A stretch of 64,000 nucleotides of DNA from Yinghuangia sp045039925 (GTDB lineage: Bacteria > Actinomycetota > Actinomycetes > Streptomycetales > Streptomycetaceae), in the NCBI GenBank assembly GCA_045039925.1, contig CP108400.1:2418001-2482000 (forward strand). The letters run 5' to 3'. The stretch's first letter is position 1; each line of letters begins with the position of its first letter. Under the pieces are notes generated by a model. That model had not been told where the DNA came from. It saw only the letters and a list, made by a program, of their open reading frames with translations, and did no database searches. The position numbers were made by a program, and so were the translations under genes. Shown here piece after piece: positions 41,328 to 49,244 of this stretch.

Positions 41328-41399
41328 GGCGTCGGCTTCGGTGTCGGCTTGGGTACCGGCTTGGGTGTCGGCTCCCGGGTCGGCTCCCGGGTCGGTGCG
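41328..41399. repeat. 12-bp minisatellite between decarboxylase and oxidase genes
   Basis: Six 12-bp units of the form GG-y-GTCGGCTTG (41328-41339, 41340-41351 and so on). In the oxidase frame on the minus strand they would encode PTPK/PTRE tetrapeptides, so the array could be either a spacer or an N-terminal extension. Confidence 0.8.
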
Positions 41400-41430
41400 A
41401 CGGGCGGCCGCGCGGGTGCCGTGCCGTCCC

Positions 41431-43095
41431 TCATCGGGCCGCCGCCGGAGCCTTGGCGCGGTACTTGGCGGCGATCGCGGCGAGGCGGCCCGGGTAGTCC
41501 TCGGGTGCGAGCACCGCCTCGATCAGCACCATGCGGTCGCGGTTGCGGTCGGCTTCCGCGAGTGCGGCGTCGAGTTCGGCGGCGGTGGCGGCGCGCCAGG
41601 CCACCGCGCGGTCGCCCGCGCCGAAGGCGGCCGGCAGGTCGGTGTAGCGCCAGGGCGCGATGTCGTTGTACGGCGCGTCCGTCGGGTGGATCGCGCGCTC
41701 GATCGAGTAGCCGCCGTTGTTGAGGACCAGGACCACCGGGGCCGCCCCGACCCGGGCCATGGTGCCCAGTTCCTGCGCGGTCAGTTGCAGCGACCCGTCG
41801 CCGATGACCAGCAGGGTCCGCCGGTCCGGGGCGGCCACGCAGGTGCCGAGCGCGGCGGGGAGGGTGTAGCCGATCGAGGACCACAGCACCTGGCTCACCA
41901 CGGTCACCCCGGCCGGCATCCACGTGTCGACCACGCCGAAGAACGCCGTGCCCTGCTCGGCGACCACGACGTCCCCGGCCCGCACGAACGCGGCGAAGCG
42001 GTCCCCGAGGACGGCCTGGGTCAGCGGGGCGTGCGGGTCGTCCGCGTCCACCCGTGCGCGGACCGGCCGTTCCGGCAGCGGGAACGGGCCCGCCGCGTCC
42101 CGCACGATCCCGGTGAGCACCGCGAGGGCCTCGGCCATCGGCAGGTCGCGGAAGACCGCGTCGCCGACGCGCGTCTCGTACGCCCCGACCTCGATGGTGC
42201 GGCCGACGGGGAACGCGTGCGTGAAGCCGCCCGAGTTGCCGTCGCTGATCAGCACGCCGACCGCGACGAGGCAGTCGGCCTGCTCGACGATCGCGCGGGT
42301 GCCGGGCGCGCTTGCCGCTCCGACGTACATCCCGGCGAACGTGGGGGCGCTCTCGTCGACGACGCCCTTGCCCATGTTCATCGCGGCGACCGGCAGCGGC
42401 CCGGCGGCGACGAGATCGGCGAGCGCCTCGTGGGCGCCGTGCCGCTCCACGAGGTGGTCGGCGAGTACGGCGGCGCGCGTGGCACCGGCCAGCAGCTTCG
42501 CCGCCTCGGTGCGGAACGCGGCGAGCAGTTCCGCGGGCACCGGGGCCGGTTCGGGCAGCAGCGGCTCGTCGGGGGCGGGCGCGGGGACGTGCACCAGGTC
42601 GGTCGGCAGCGCGATGCGGACCGGGCGCTTGTGCTCCCAGCAGGCCCGCAGCACGCGGTCCATCTCCTCCGCGGCGTGTTCGGCGGTCAGCGTGACGCGG
42701 TCGCAGGTCACCTCGGCGTGCAGGCGCTCGAAGCGGCCGAAGTCGCCGTCCGCCATGGTGTGGTGCATGGGGAGGCCGGCGTCGGCGGCGCGGGTGGACG
42801 GAGCGCCGACGATCTCGACGACCGGGACGGATTCGGCGTACGCGCCGCCGATGCCGTTGACCGCACTCAGCTCGCCCACGCCGAACGTGGTCAGGACCGC
42901 GCCCGCGCCGCGCAGGCGGGCGTATCCGTCGGCGGCGTACGCGGCGCCGAGTTCGTTGCACGTGCCGACGAATCGGAGCTCGGAGGCGTACACCTCGTCG
43001 AGGAACGCGAGGTTGTAGTCGGCGGGGACGCCGAACAGGTCCTCGACGCCCAGTTCGCGCAGCCGCGCGATCAGCCGGGTGGCGACGGTGGTCAT
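41431..43095 (-). CDS. thiamine-diphosphate 2-keto acid decarboxylase
   Basis: A 554-residue enzyme of the pyruvate/indolepyruvate decarboxylase class. The catalytic set is complete: D26 in FGVPADYN, E48 in CNELGAAYAADGYAR, the His pair H111-H112 in GLPMHHTM, and a C-terminal Glu in NNGGYSIERAIH. The cofactor-binding motif runs from GDGSLQLTAQELG to VLNN. The His pair distinguishes it from acetolactate synthase and benzoylformate decarboxylase. It converts a 2-keto acid to an aldehyde and CO2. ATG 43095 with GGAGG 7 nt upstream. First gene of the operon, preceded by a palindromic operator. Confidence 0.93.
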   Translation of the reverse strand: MTTVATRLIARLRELGVEDLFGVPADYNLAFLDEVYASELRFVGTCNELGAAYAADGYARLRGAGAVLTTFGVGELSAVNGIGGAYAESVPVVEIVGAPSTRAADAGLPMHHTMADGDFGRFERLHAEVTCDRVTLTAEHAAEEMDRVLRACWEHKRPVRIALPTDLVHVPAPAPDEPLLPEPAPVPAELLAAFRTEAAKLLAGATRAAVLADHLVERHGAHEALADLVAAGPLPVAAMNMGKGVVDESAPTFAGMYVGAASAPGTRAIVEQADCLVAVGVLISDGNSGGFTHAFPVGRTIEVGAYETRVGDAVFRDLPMAEALAVLTGIVRDAAGPFPLPERPVRARVDADDPHAPLTQAVLGDRFAAFVRAGDVVVAEQGTAFFGVVDTWMPAGVTVVSQVLWSSIGYTLPAALGTCVAAPDRRTLLVIGDGSLQLTAQELGTMARVGAAPVVLVLNNGGYSIERAIHPTDAPYNDIAPWRYTDLPAAFGAGDRAVAWRAATAAELDAALAEADRNRDRMVLIEAVLAPEDYPGRLAAIAAKYRAKAPAAAR

Positions 43096-43172
43096 CGGGT
43101 GGCCTCCGAGGGATGGTGCGGGTCGAGCGTGCCCCCGGGCAGGGGCGGTGCGGCCACCGGTCGGCGGCAGGA

Positions 43173-43203
43173 TTAGCCAATGGCTAATCGGCTGACTAGT
43201 CAA
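43173..43203. promoter_or_regulatory. twin-palindrome operator upstream of the decarboxylase operon
   Basis: ATTAGCCA-A-TGGCTAAT (43173-43189) is a perfect 17-bp palindrome, followed by a perfect TGACTAGTCA (43194-43203). On the minus strand a TTGACT -35-like element (43204-43199) overlaps the second palindrome. The low-GC palindromes stand out in this region and suggest a local repressor whose gene is not obvious nearby. Confidence 0.65.
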
Positions 43204-43354
43204 GAGCCGCGACACGCCGGAAGCCGGGACCTCGGGACGCCGCCCAGCGGCCTAGGCTGATGTGGTTCGCCCGGATTTCAGGCGTTGCATCCGTATCGGT
43301 CCGCCCGTCGGAGGCGGGCGGCGACCCGAGATTCCCCGCACGAGATCCCCCGGG

Positions 43355-44404
43355 ATGAGGTGGCCGCGCGTGTCCGGTGAGCCTTGGCAGGGCGAGGTGT
43401 ACGGCGAGGCGTACGGCGCCGCGCCGCGCGACCCGTACGACGAAGCGCCCGGCGCGCTGCCCGCCGGCCTGCACCTCGACCCCGCCGCGCCGTCGCGCGA
43501 CACGGCGCTCATGGCCAGTTGGCAGAGCTTCTGCCACATCATCCGGCACCGCATCCGGCACGTGTTCTGGAAGCTTCCGGAGGCCGCGGACCGCAGCGGC
43601 CTCGGTCCGGGCGAGATCCCGCCCGCGGAGATCCTGCGGGAGATCGGCGCGATCATCGCGCAGCTGGACCTGATCCGGACGATCGCACCCGACCGCGAGC
43701 TGTGGCGCGCGCGATGGCACCGACCGGACGAACGTGTCGACTCCGCACAGGCACTCGGGACCCTGCCCGAGCGCCTGTCCACGCGCTCGAACCGTATGAG
43801 CCCCGCCGGAATCCCGATGTTCTACGGCGCCACGAGCGCCGAGACGGCCCGCGCCGAGGCGGTGGCCGCGCCGATGGCGGGTGCGTCGCTGACCATCGGC
43901 GCGTTCCGGGTCAGCCGACCGGCCACGGTCGTGGACTTCACGGAACTGCCGCCCGTGCCCTCACCGTTGGATGCGGATCGCGGACACCTGAGCCAATGCG
44001 TGGCGTTCCTGCACGACTTCGTCGACGACCTCGCCCGCGCCGCACGGCCGGACTTCACCGAGATCGACTACGTCCCGACCCAGGTGGTCACCGAATTCCT
44101 GCTGCACGCCTGGGACTACGGGGTTCCGGTGGACGGGATCGCGTACCGCTCCGCGCAGGACGACGGCCGGTGCGTGGTGCTGGACGTCAAGTCCGAGCAG
44201 TGCGTCGATCCCGCCGAACCCACCGGCCCCACTGACCCGACCGAACCTGGCGCGTCCGCCGACCCTGCCGGCCCGGCCGAACCCACCGCGCCCGCCCCGC
44301 CCGCCGACGGCCGCGCCGTGCTGCGCCTCACGCTCGCACCCGAGTCGTTGCGGTCATACGCCGCCGACGACGCCCCGCCCTCCCGTGGCCCCGGTCCGGC
44401 GTGA
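43355..44404 (+). CDS. RES-domain protein with HEPN/RES N-terminal domain
   Basis: A 349-residue protein. The N-terminal helical part (SWQSFCHIIRHRIRHVFW) resembles HEPN/RES N-terminal domains. A RES domain follows from about residue 130: ELWRARWHR, LGTLPERLSTRSNRMSPAG, IPMFYGATSAETARAEAV and IDYVPTQVVTEFL, then VDGIAYRSAQDDGRCVVLD. In characterised toxin-antitoxin systems RES toxins degrade NAD+; the key Arg, Tyr, Glu and Ser/Asn positions appear present. A Pro/Thr-rich tail follows. The ATG at 43355 and the GTG at 43370 (GAGG 9 nt upstream) are both possible. No Xre/DUF2384 antitoxin gene is adjacent. The 3' end overlaps the convergent ferredoxin gene by 51 bp. Confidence 0.8.
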   Translation: MRWPRVSGEPWQGEVYGEAYGAAPRDPYDEAPGALPAGLHLDPAAPSRDTALMASWQSFCHIIRHRIRHVFWKLPEAADRSGLGPGEIPPAEILREIGAIIAQLDLIRTIAPDRELWRARWHRPDERVDSAQALGTLPERLSTRSNRMSPAGIPMFYGATSAETARAEAVAAPMAGASLTIGAFRVSRPATVVDFTELPPVPSPLDADRGHLSQCVAFLHDFVDDLARAARPDFTEIDYVPTQVVTEFLLHAWDYGVPVDGIAYRSAQDDGRCVVLDVKSEQCVDPAEPTGPTDPTEPGASADPAGPAEPTAPAPPADGRAVLRLTLAPESLRSYAADDAPPSRGPGPA

Positions 44405-44788
44405 CGCCGCGGCGCGGGGCGGAGTGAACGCGTACAGGTCCAGTACGGGCGGCAGTTGGGCGATGCCGGGCCCGCCGTCCCCGGTCCAGGCGGCGATGTC
44501 GCCGGTGGCGGCTGCGTCGTTCACGGTGCCGAGCCAGACCGGCCGCCCGCCGCGGGCGCGTCCGCGCGGCGACGGCTGGACGACGATCACGTTCCCCTGT
44601 GCGCACGGCCCCAGGCAGTCCGTGACGCGCAGCCGCGCGGCGGACGGGGCCAGCGCCGCACGCAACGCGCGGACCTGCGCTTCGTGGTCGACACCGGTGA
44701 TCTTCGCGGAACCGCAGCAGCACCCGCGGCACACCGACACGGTGCATATGTCGCGCGGATCGTCCTGCGATCGCACAGCCGGGCTCAT
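44354..44788 (-). CDS. (2Fe-2S) thioredoxin-like ferredoxin domain protein
   Basis: A 144-residue protein of the thioredoxin-like ferredoxin family. The cluster ligands lie in TVSVCRGCCCGSAK and VTDCLGPCAQGNVIVVQPS, followed by GRPVWLGTVN and the conserved GDGGPGIAQLPPVL. It probably carries one [2Fe-2S] cluster and transfers electrons in the cytoplasm. A cobalamin riboswitch lies 48-212 nt upstream, so expression should fall when B12 is plentiful; this suggests a role in cobalamin or cobalt metabolism. ATG 44788 with AGGCAGG upstream. Its stop lies inside the 3' end of the convergent RES gene. Confidence 0.88.
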   Translation of the reverse strand: MSPAVRSQDDPRDICTVSVCRGCCCGSAKITGVDHEAQVRALRAALAPSAARLRVTDCLGPCAQGNVIVVQPSPRGRARGGRPVWLGTVNDAAATGDIAAWTGDGGPGIAQLPPVLDLYAFTPPRAAASRRTGATGGRGVVGGV

Positions 44789-44835
44789 GGCGCGGCCACC
44801 TGCCTCTCTCGGGGAAATCCGCCCCGGTCCGTCGA

Positions 44836-45000
44836 GGTGGCGACGACGTGAGTCTCCTGGCTCTCGGATCACCGCTTCCCCCCGCCTTCCAACCCCGTTG
44901 CGGGGCCGTGGCCTTGGTGGGAGTCGCTTCCCGATCACAGTGGCGGGACCGCACCGGATTCGCACCGGTTTCCTCGGTTTCGCCGTCGCACAGCGGCACC
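44836..45000 (-). ncRNA. cobalamin (B12) riboswitch
   Basis: On the minus strand the leader shows the conserved cobalamin-aptamer elements in order. GGTGCC at the 5' side (45000) is followed by GAGGAAACCGGTGCGAATCC, then GGTGCGGTCCCGCCACTGTG, which contains the B12-box GCCACTG. A variable stem AACGGGG/CCCCGTT-like region comes next, then GAGAGCCAGGAGACTCACG, the 3' conserved element, and CGCCACC closing P1 against the 5' GGTG. The order and spacing match known actinobacterial cobalamin riboswitches. It probably controls translation of the (2Fe-2S) gene 48 nt downstream. Confidence 0.93.
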
Positions 45001-45154
45001 AGCATGGCAGCCGCCGGCACGCCCGACCACACCGGTCCCCGGTGCGGGGTGCCTCGACTCGCTCAGCCCATTGGCCCGCTACGTGAGGCCGCCGTCGCGG
45101 ATGGCCTTGAGCGGGACGTCGACCCACGTGTGCGTACGCCGTCCCTAAAACGCC

Positions 45155-46669
45155 TCAGTGCCGCACGGCCTTCGGCAGCAGCCACCACGCCAGCACCGCC
45201 GTCGCCGCGAGCAGCACCGCCTCGGCAACCGCGGCGGCGCGCATGCCCGGGAGCGAGAAGCCGGTGCCGTCCGTGGCGACCGCCAAGGCGCCGAACGCGG
45301 CGACCGCGAGCGCACCGCCCGTCTGGCGAAGGGCGTTGAGCAGTCCGGTCGCGGTGCCGACCCGCTCCCCCGGCACGCTGTCCATCAGTTGCGCGGTGAA
45401 CGCCGGGACGGAGAGCGCGCCGCCGATGCCTATCGGGAGCAGCAGGACGATCACCAGCCAGATCGGCGTACGGGCGTCCAGCGGCAGCAGCGCGAGCATC
45501 GCCACCGTCATGATCAGCTGGCCCGCGGCGATCACCGGGCGCCGCCCGACGCGTTCCGCGAGGCGCGGCGACACCAGGTTCGTGGTGGTGATGACCGCGG
45601 CCATCGGGACGAACATCAGGCCCGCCTCGATCGCCGACATGCCGCGCAGCTCCTGGTAGTACAGGCCGAGCAGGAAGATCCCGCCGTAGAACGCCGAGTT
45701 GGTGGCGAACCCGAACACCAGCGGCAGGACGACTGGGCGCTGCCGCAGCATGCCGAGCGGCACCATCGGGGCGCGGTGCCGCCGTTCGACCGCCACGAAC
45801 AGCACGGCGGCCAGGACAGACACGGCGAGCGCGGCCACCACGCGCGGGTCGGTCCAGCCCGCGTGGCCGCCCTCGATGACGGCGTACGCCAGCCCCGCGA
45901 GCGCGAGCACCGCGGTCACCTGGCCGCCGAGGTCCAGCGGTGCGGGCCGCCGCACCGAGCGCTCGGTGCGGGTGAGCAGCACCAGGATGACCGCACCGAT
46001 CGGCAGGTTGAGCAGGAACACCGCGCGCCAGCCCGGTCCTTCGGTGAGCAGACCGCCGAGGACCGGCCCGGCCGCCATCGCGACCGAGCCGCCGACGGTC
46101 CACAGCGCGACGGCCCGGGCGCGTTGCCGGGGGTCGTCGTAGGTCTGGCGGATCAGCGCGAGCGACGACGGGATGACGATCGCCGCCGCGGCGCCCTGCG
46201 CGACGCGCGCCGCGATCAGCGCGCCGATCCCCGGTGCCAGCGCGCACGCGAGCGAGGCGAGGGTGAAGAGGGCGACGCCCCACGCGTACGCGCGCCGCGC
46301 CCCCGCGCGGTCCGACAGGGCCCCCGCCGACAGCATGAGCGCCGCGAGCATCAGGGTGTACGCGTCGACGACCCACTGGAGGCCGGTCATCCCGCTGTGC
46401 AGCGAGGAGCCGATCGAGGGCAGGGCGATGTTGACGGCGGAGACGTCGATCGAGATCACGGTGAACCCGAGCAGCGACGCGACGAGGGCGTAGGGCGAGG
46501 TCCGGCGCCCGGACCGGGTTCCCGGCTCGGGCTCGGCGCGAGCCTTCCGGGCGGGGCCGGCGGACACGGCGGACGCTGCGGTCTCAGTGGTCCTGGTGGT
46601 CTCCCTGGACTCGGGTGACCCGACGGACCCGACGGACTCGGTGGACTCGGTGGACTCGGTGCTCTGCAT
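45155..46669 (-). CDS. MFS transporter, 14-helix DHA2 type
   Basis: A 504-residue major facilitator protein with about 14 membrane helices. Motif A is SAGALSDRAGARRAYA; helix 5 carries GGSVAMAAGPVLGGLL. The 60-residue cytoplasmic N-terminus begins with STE tripeptide repeats encoded by a 9-bp DNA repeat (46625-46662). Family members are proton-driven multidrug exporters. ATG 46669 with GGAGG 7 nt upstream. It diverges from an MmyB-type regulator, the usual arrangement for regulated efflux. It is the first gene downstream of this promoter region; the riboswitch unit lies beyond its 3' end. Confidence 0.92.
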   Translation of the reverse strand: MQSTESTESTESVGSVGSPESRETTRTTETAASAVSAGPARKARAEPEPGTRSGRRTSPYALVASLLGFTVISIDVSAVNIALPSIGSSLHSGMTGLQWVVDAYTLMLAALMLSAGALSDRAGARRAYAWGVALFTLASLACALAPGIGALIAARVAQGAAAAIVIPSSLALIRQTYDDPRQRARAVALWTVGGSVAMAAGPVLGGLLTEGPGWRAVFLLNLPIGAVILVLLTRTERSVRRPAPLDLGGQVTAVLALAGLAYAVIEGGHAGWTDPRVVAALAVSVLAAVLFVAVERRHRAPMVPLGMLRQRPVVLPLVFGFATNSAFYGGIFLLGLYYQELRGMSAIEAGLMFVPMAAVITTTNLVSPRLAERVGRRPVIAAGQLIMTVAMLALLPLDARTPIWLVIVLLLPIGIGGALSVPAFTAQLMDSVPGERVGTATGLLNALRQTGGALAVAAFGALAVATDGTGFSLPGMRAAAVAEAVLLAATAVLAWWLLPKAVRH

Positions 46670-46694
46670 GCGCGGGCCTCCGTCGGCGTGCGGA

Positions 46695-46710
46695 ACTGCG
46701 GAAGCGCAGT
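46695..46710. promoter_or_regulatory. inverted repeat upstream of the MFS gene
   Basis: ACTGCG-GAAG-CGCAGT (46695-46710) lies 26 bp upstream of the MFS start in the divergent gap. It is a candidate site for the neighbouring MmyB-type regulator. Confidence 0.45.
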
Positions 46711-46910
46711 ACGGAAAGGGCGGGCGGCTCCCGCTCGCCGGGTCCGCGGTCCGGTGTCGTGCACCCCCTGGGACCCGGCGGCCGGGCCGCCCGCGACCTC
46801 CACAATTCCGTGCCGCCGCCCGAGGTGGCAGGCCGCCTTCCACCGGGGCGCGGCGTTCCTGGGTGTGACACGGCCCCCCACGCGCACGGCACGCCTGGGA
46901 CACTGAACCA

Positions 46911-47843
46911 ATGGCACAAAGCACCGAACTGGGCAGATACCTGCGGGCACGTCGCGCACTCGTGCGGCCCGAGGAGGTGGGACTGCCCGCCGGGGGCGGG
47001 ATCCGGCGCACTCCCGGCCTGCGGCGTGAGGAGCTTGCCACCCTCTCCGGGGTGAGCGTGGACTACTACACCCGCCTCGAACGGGGCCGGGAGACCAATC
47101 CGTCACCGGCCGTGATCGACGCGGTCGCCCGCGCGCTGCGCCTGTGCGGGGACGCGTACGCCCGGCTCCACGAACTCGCCGACCTCGCGTCCGGCCGTAC
47201 CGCGTCCGGGGCCTCCGGCGGCGCCGTTCCCGTGCACGGGGAGCAGACCGTCCGCGATTCGGTGCTGCGGGCGCTGGAGGCGCTGCGCCCGCTGCCGGCG
47301 TACATCGTCAACCGCTTCAACTTCATGCTCGCCGCCAACCCGCCCGGGCGCCGCCTGACCCCGGGGCTGTGGGACCTGCCTCCCGAGCAGCGGAACCTCA
47401 CGCGCTACCTCTTCCTGCACCCGGTGGGCCGTCGGCTCTACCAGCCGTGGGAGGAGACGGTCGCCGCGTCCGTCGCCCATCTGCGCGCGGTCGCCGGTGC
47501 CGACCCGGACTCCCCCGAGCTGACCGCCCTCGTCGGCGAACTGCTGATCAAGTCACCGGACTTCGCACGGCTGTGGGAGCGCTACGAGGTGGCCGAGCGC
47601 GGTGGCGGCAGCAAGACCTACGACCACCCCAAGGTCGGCCTCATGACGCTGGACTTCGAGGTCATGCAGCTGGGCCGCACAGGTGGCGTGCGCATGGTCG
47701 TCTACAGCGCCGAGCCCGGCGGACCGGACGAAGCGGCCATGCTGCGCCTCGATTCCGCCGCACGGGCGTCGGGCGCGGCCGACGGCGGGTCCGAAGCCGA
47801 CCTACCGGCCGAGGCGAACGGCCGGGAGCGGGAAGCCGGCTGA
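46911..47843 (+). CDS. MmyB-like helix-turn-helix regulator
   Basis: A 310-residue regulator. The HTH is LGRYLRARRALVRPEEVGL, then RTPGLRREELATLSGVSVDYYTRLERGR, the standard MmyB/Xre pattern. The C-terminal domain (AYIVNRFNFMLAANP, SPELTALVGELLIKSPDFARLWERYEV, HPKVGLMTLDFEVM) is the MmyB-like ligand-binding domain, proposed to bind fatty-acid-like molecules. The start is the ATG at 46911; the upstream sequence lacks a strong ribosome site. The last 30 residues are a variable acidic tail. Confidence 0.92.
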   Translation: MAQSTELGRYLRARRALVRPEEVGLPAGGGIRRTPGLRREELATLSGVSVDYYTRLERGRETNPSPAVIDAVARALRLCGDAYARLHELADLASGRTASGASGGAVPVHGEQTVRDSVLRALEALRPLPAYIVNRFNFMLAANPPGRRLTPGLWDLPPEQRNLTRYLFLHPVGRRLYQPWEETVAASVAHLRAVAGADPDSPELTALVGELLIKSPDFARLWERYEVAERGGGSKTYDHPKVGLMTLDFEVMQLGRTGGVRMVVYSAEPGGPDEAAMLRLDSAARASGAADGGSEADLPAEANGREREAG

Positions 47844-47850
47844 CCGCCAC

Positions 47851-48537
47851 TCACTTCTCGGGGGCGGGCAGTCCCGCGCCGTCGAAACGGTCGAACGTCA
47901 CGAACTCCGGTACCGGGCGCCGGGTCAGCTTGCGCGGATGCCGCTCCGGGACACCGAGCGTGAGCAGCGCGGCGACGGCGTACGGGCTCGGCAGGCCGAG
48001 CAGTTCCTTGACCTCCGCCTCGCGTCGGCAGAGGAACGTGGTCAGCACGCCGCCCAGCCCCTCGTTGCGGGCGGACAACAGGACGTTCTGGGCGAACGGG
48101 TAGACGGACGCCCCGCCGACCACACTCTGCCGCGGCAAGTCACCGTCGGTGACCGCCAGTTGACGCAGGTCGACGGCGAGGACCGCGACCACCGGCGCCC
48201 GCTCCAACTCGTCGACGAACTTGTTGCGCGGGGCCGGGGCGGCGAAGTCGACGTCGGCGCCCGGGCCCTGCCAGCGGCCGTCCTCGCCGGGGGCGAACGG
48301 CACGTGGCCGGCGGTGGCGTAGGCGGCGTACTCCTCCCACCCCGCGCGGGACAGCTCGCGCAGCCTGGTGCGCACCTCGGCCGAACGCGCCAGGACGACG
48401 TGCCATCCCTGCCGGTTGCCGCCGCTCGGCGCGAAGCGGGCGTTGTCGAACACGCGTGCCAGCGTCTCGTCGGGCACCGGCTCGTCCGTGAAGCGGCGTA
48501 CCGCGCCGGTGGTGCGCACCACGTCGGTGAATTCCAT
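47851..48537 (-). CDS. nitroreductase family protein
   Basis: A 228-residue FMN-dependent nitroreductase: VRTTGAVRRFTDEPVPDETL for the FMN phosphate, NARFAPSGGNRQGWHVVLA, VYPFAQNVLLSARNEGLGGVLTTFL for dimerisation and flavin binding, and LLTLGVPERHPRKLTRRPV at the C-terminus. It is likely to reduce nitro compounds, quinones or flavins with NAD(P)H. AGGAGG lies 5 nt before the ATG. Its 3' end lies 7 bp from the end of the convergent regulator gene. Confidence 0.92.
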   Translation of the reverse strand: MEFTDVVRTTGAVRRFTDEPVPDETLARVFDNARFAPSGGNRQGWHVVLARSAEVRTRLRELSRAGWEEYAAYATAGHVPFAPGEDGRWQGPGADVDFAAPAPRNKFVDELERAPVVAVLAVDLRQLAVTDGDLPRQSVVGGASVYPFAQNVLLSARNEGLGGVLTTFLCRREAEVKELLGLPSPYAVAALLTLGVPERHPRKLTRRPVPEFVTFDRFDGAGLPAPEK

Positions 48538-48620
48538 ACCGTCCTCCTGGCAAATACCGGGACGAGCGCCCGGTCGGCCCTAGTGTGGGACAGCGGGACG
48601 TCGGCTTCGAGGAGGACACG

Positions 48621-49139
48621 GTGCCACAGCCGGAGGGACCCGAGTTGGACCGCGTACGAGCGCGGCGCGACGACGTGCGGGACCGCTATCTGCGCGTCGG
48701 CGCCACCCGCCCGGCCGCGCCGACGCGCGGTATCCACCACGCCGCGTTCATCTGCCGCGACGTCGAGGAGACCGTCCGCTTCTACCAGGAGTTCCTGGGC
48801 TTCCCGCTGGTGGAACTGGTCGAGAACCGCGACTACGCGGGGTCGAGCCACTTCTTCTTCGACGTGGGCGGCGGCAACCTGCTGGGCTTCTTCGACTTCC
48901 CCGGCCACGAGCACCCGGCGTTCGGCGAGACGATCGGCGGGATCCAGCATCTGGCGCTGTCGGTGGACGAGGCGGCGTTCACGCGCATCAAGGGCGTGCT
49001 GGACGCGGCCGGGATGACGTACCTCGGGCCGGACCGCGGCGTCGAGGACAGCCTCTACATCGAGGACCCCAACGGCCTGCGCGTCGAGTTCTACATGGAG
49101 GAGCGGGGCGTCTTCGCCGGCAAGCGCCTCGTCGACTGA
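48621..49139 (+). CDS. VOC (glyoxalase/bleomycin-resistance) family protein
   Basis: A 172-residue VOC protein with two beta-alpha-beta-beta-beta modules. The first metal ligand is His in RGIHHAAFICRDVEETVRFYQEFLG, the second His in GGIQHLALSVDE, and a terminal Glu in IEDPNGLRVEFYMEE. It binds a divalent metal and may act as a dioxygenase, an isomerase or a binding protein. The GTG at 48621 has GGAGG 5 nt upstream and is preferred over the GTG at 48585, which has no ribosome site. It diverges from the nitroreductase gene. Confidence 0.88.
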   Translation: MPQPEGPELDRVRARRDDVRDRYLRVGATRPAAPTRGIHHAAFICRDVEETVRFYQEFLGFPLVELVENRDYAGSSHFFFDVGGGNLLGFFDFPGHEHPAFGETIGGIQHLALSVDEAAFTRIKGVLDAAGMTYLGPDRGVEDSLYIEDPNGLRVEFYMEERGVFAGKRLVD

Positions 49140-49244
49140 CCTCCGCGGGTCTCCGCAGTCGCCGTACGCGAGCACTCCGCGCGGGAGCGTCGCGGCTCGT
49201 GGATCTTGAATCCGGTGCGCCCTCGCCCTCGGTTCCGTTACGAC

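Noticed and set aside
48585..48620. Upstream GTG start for the VOC protein
   Set aside because: No ribosome site; the GTG at 48621 has GGAGG at correct spacing.
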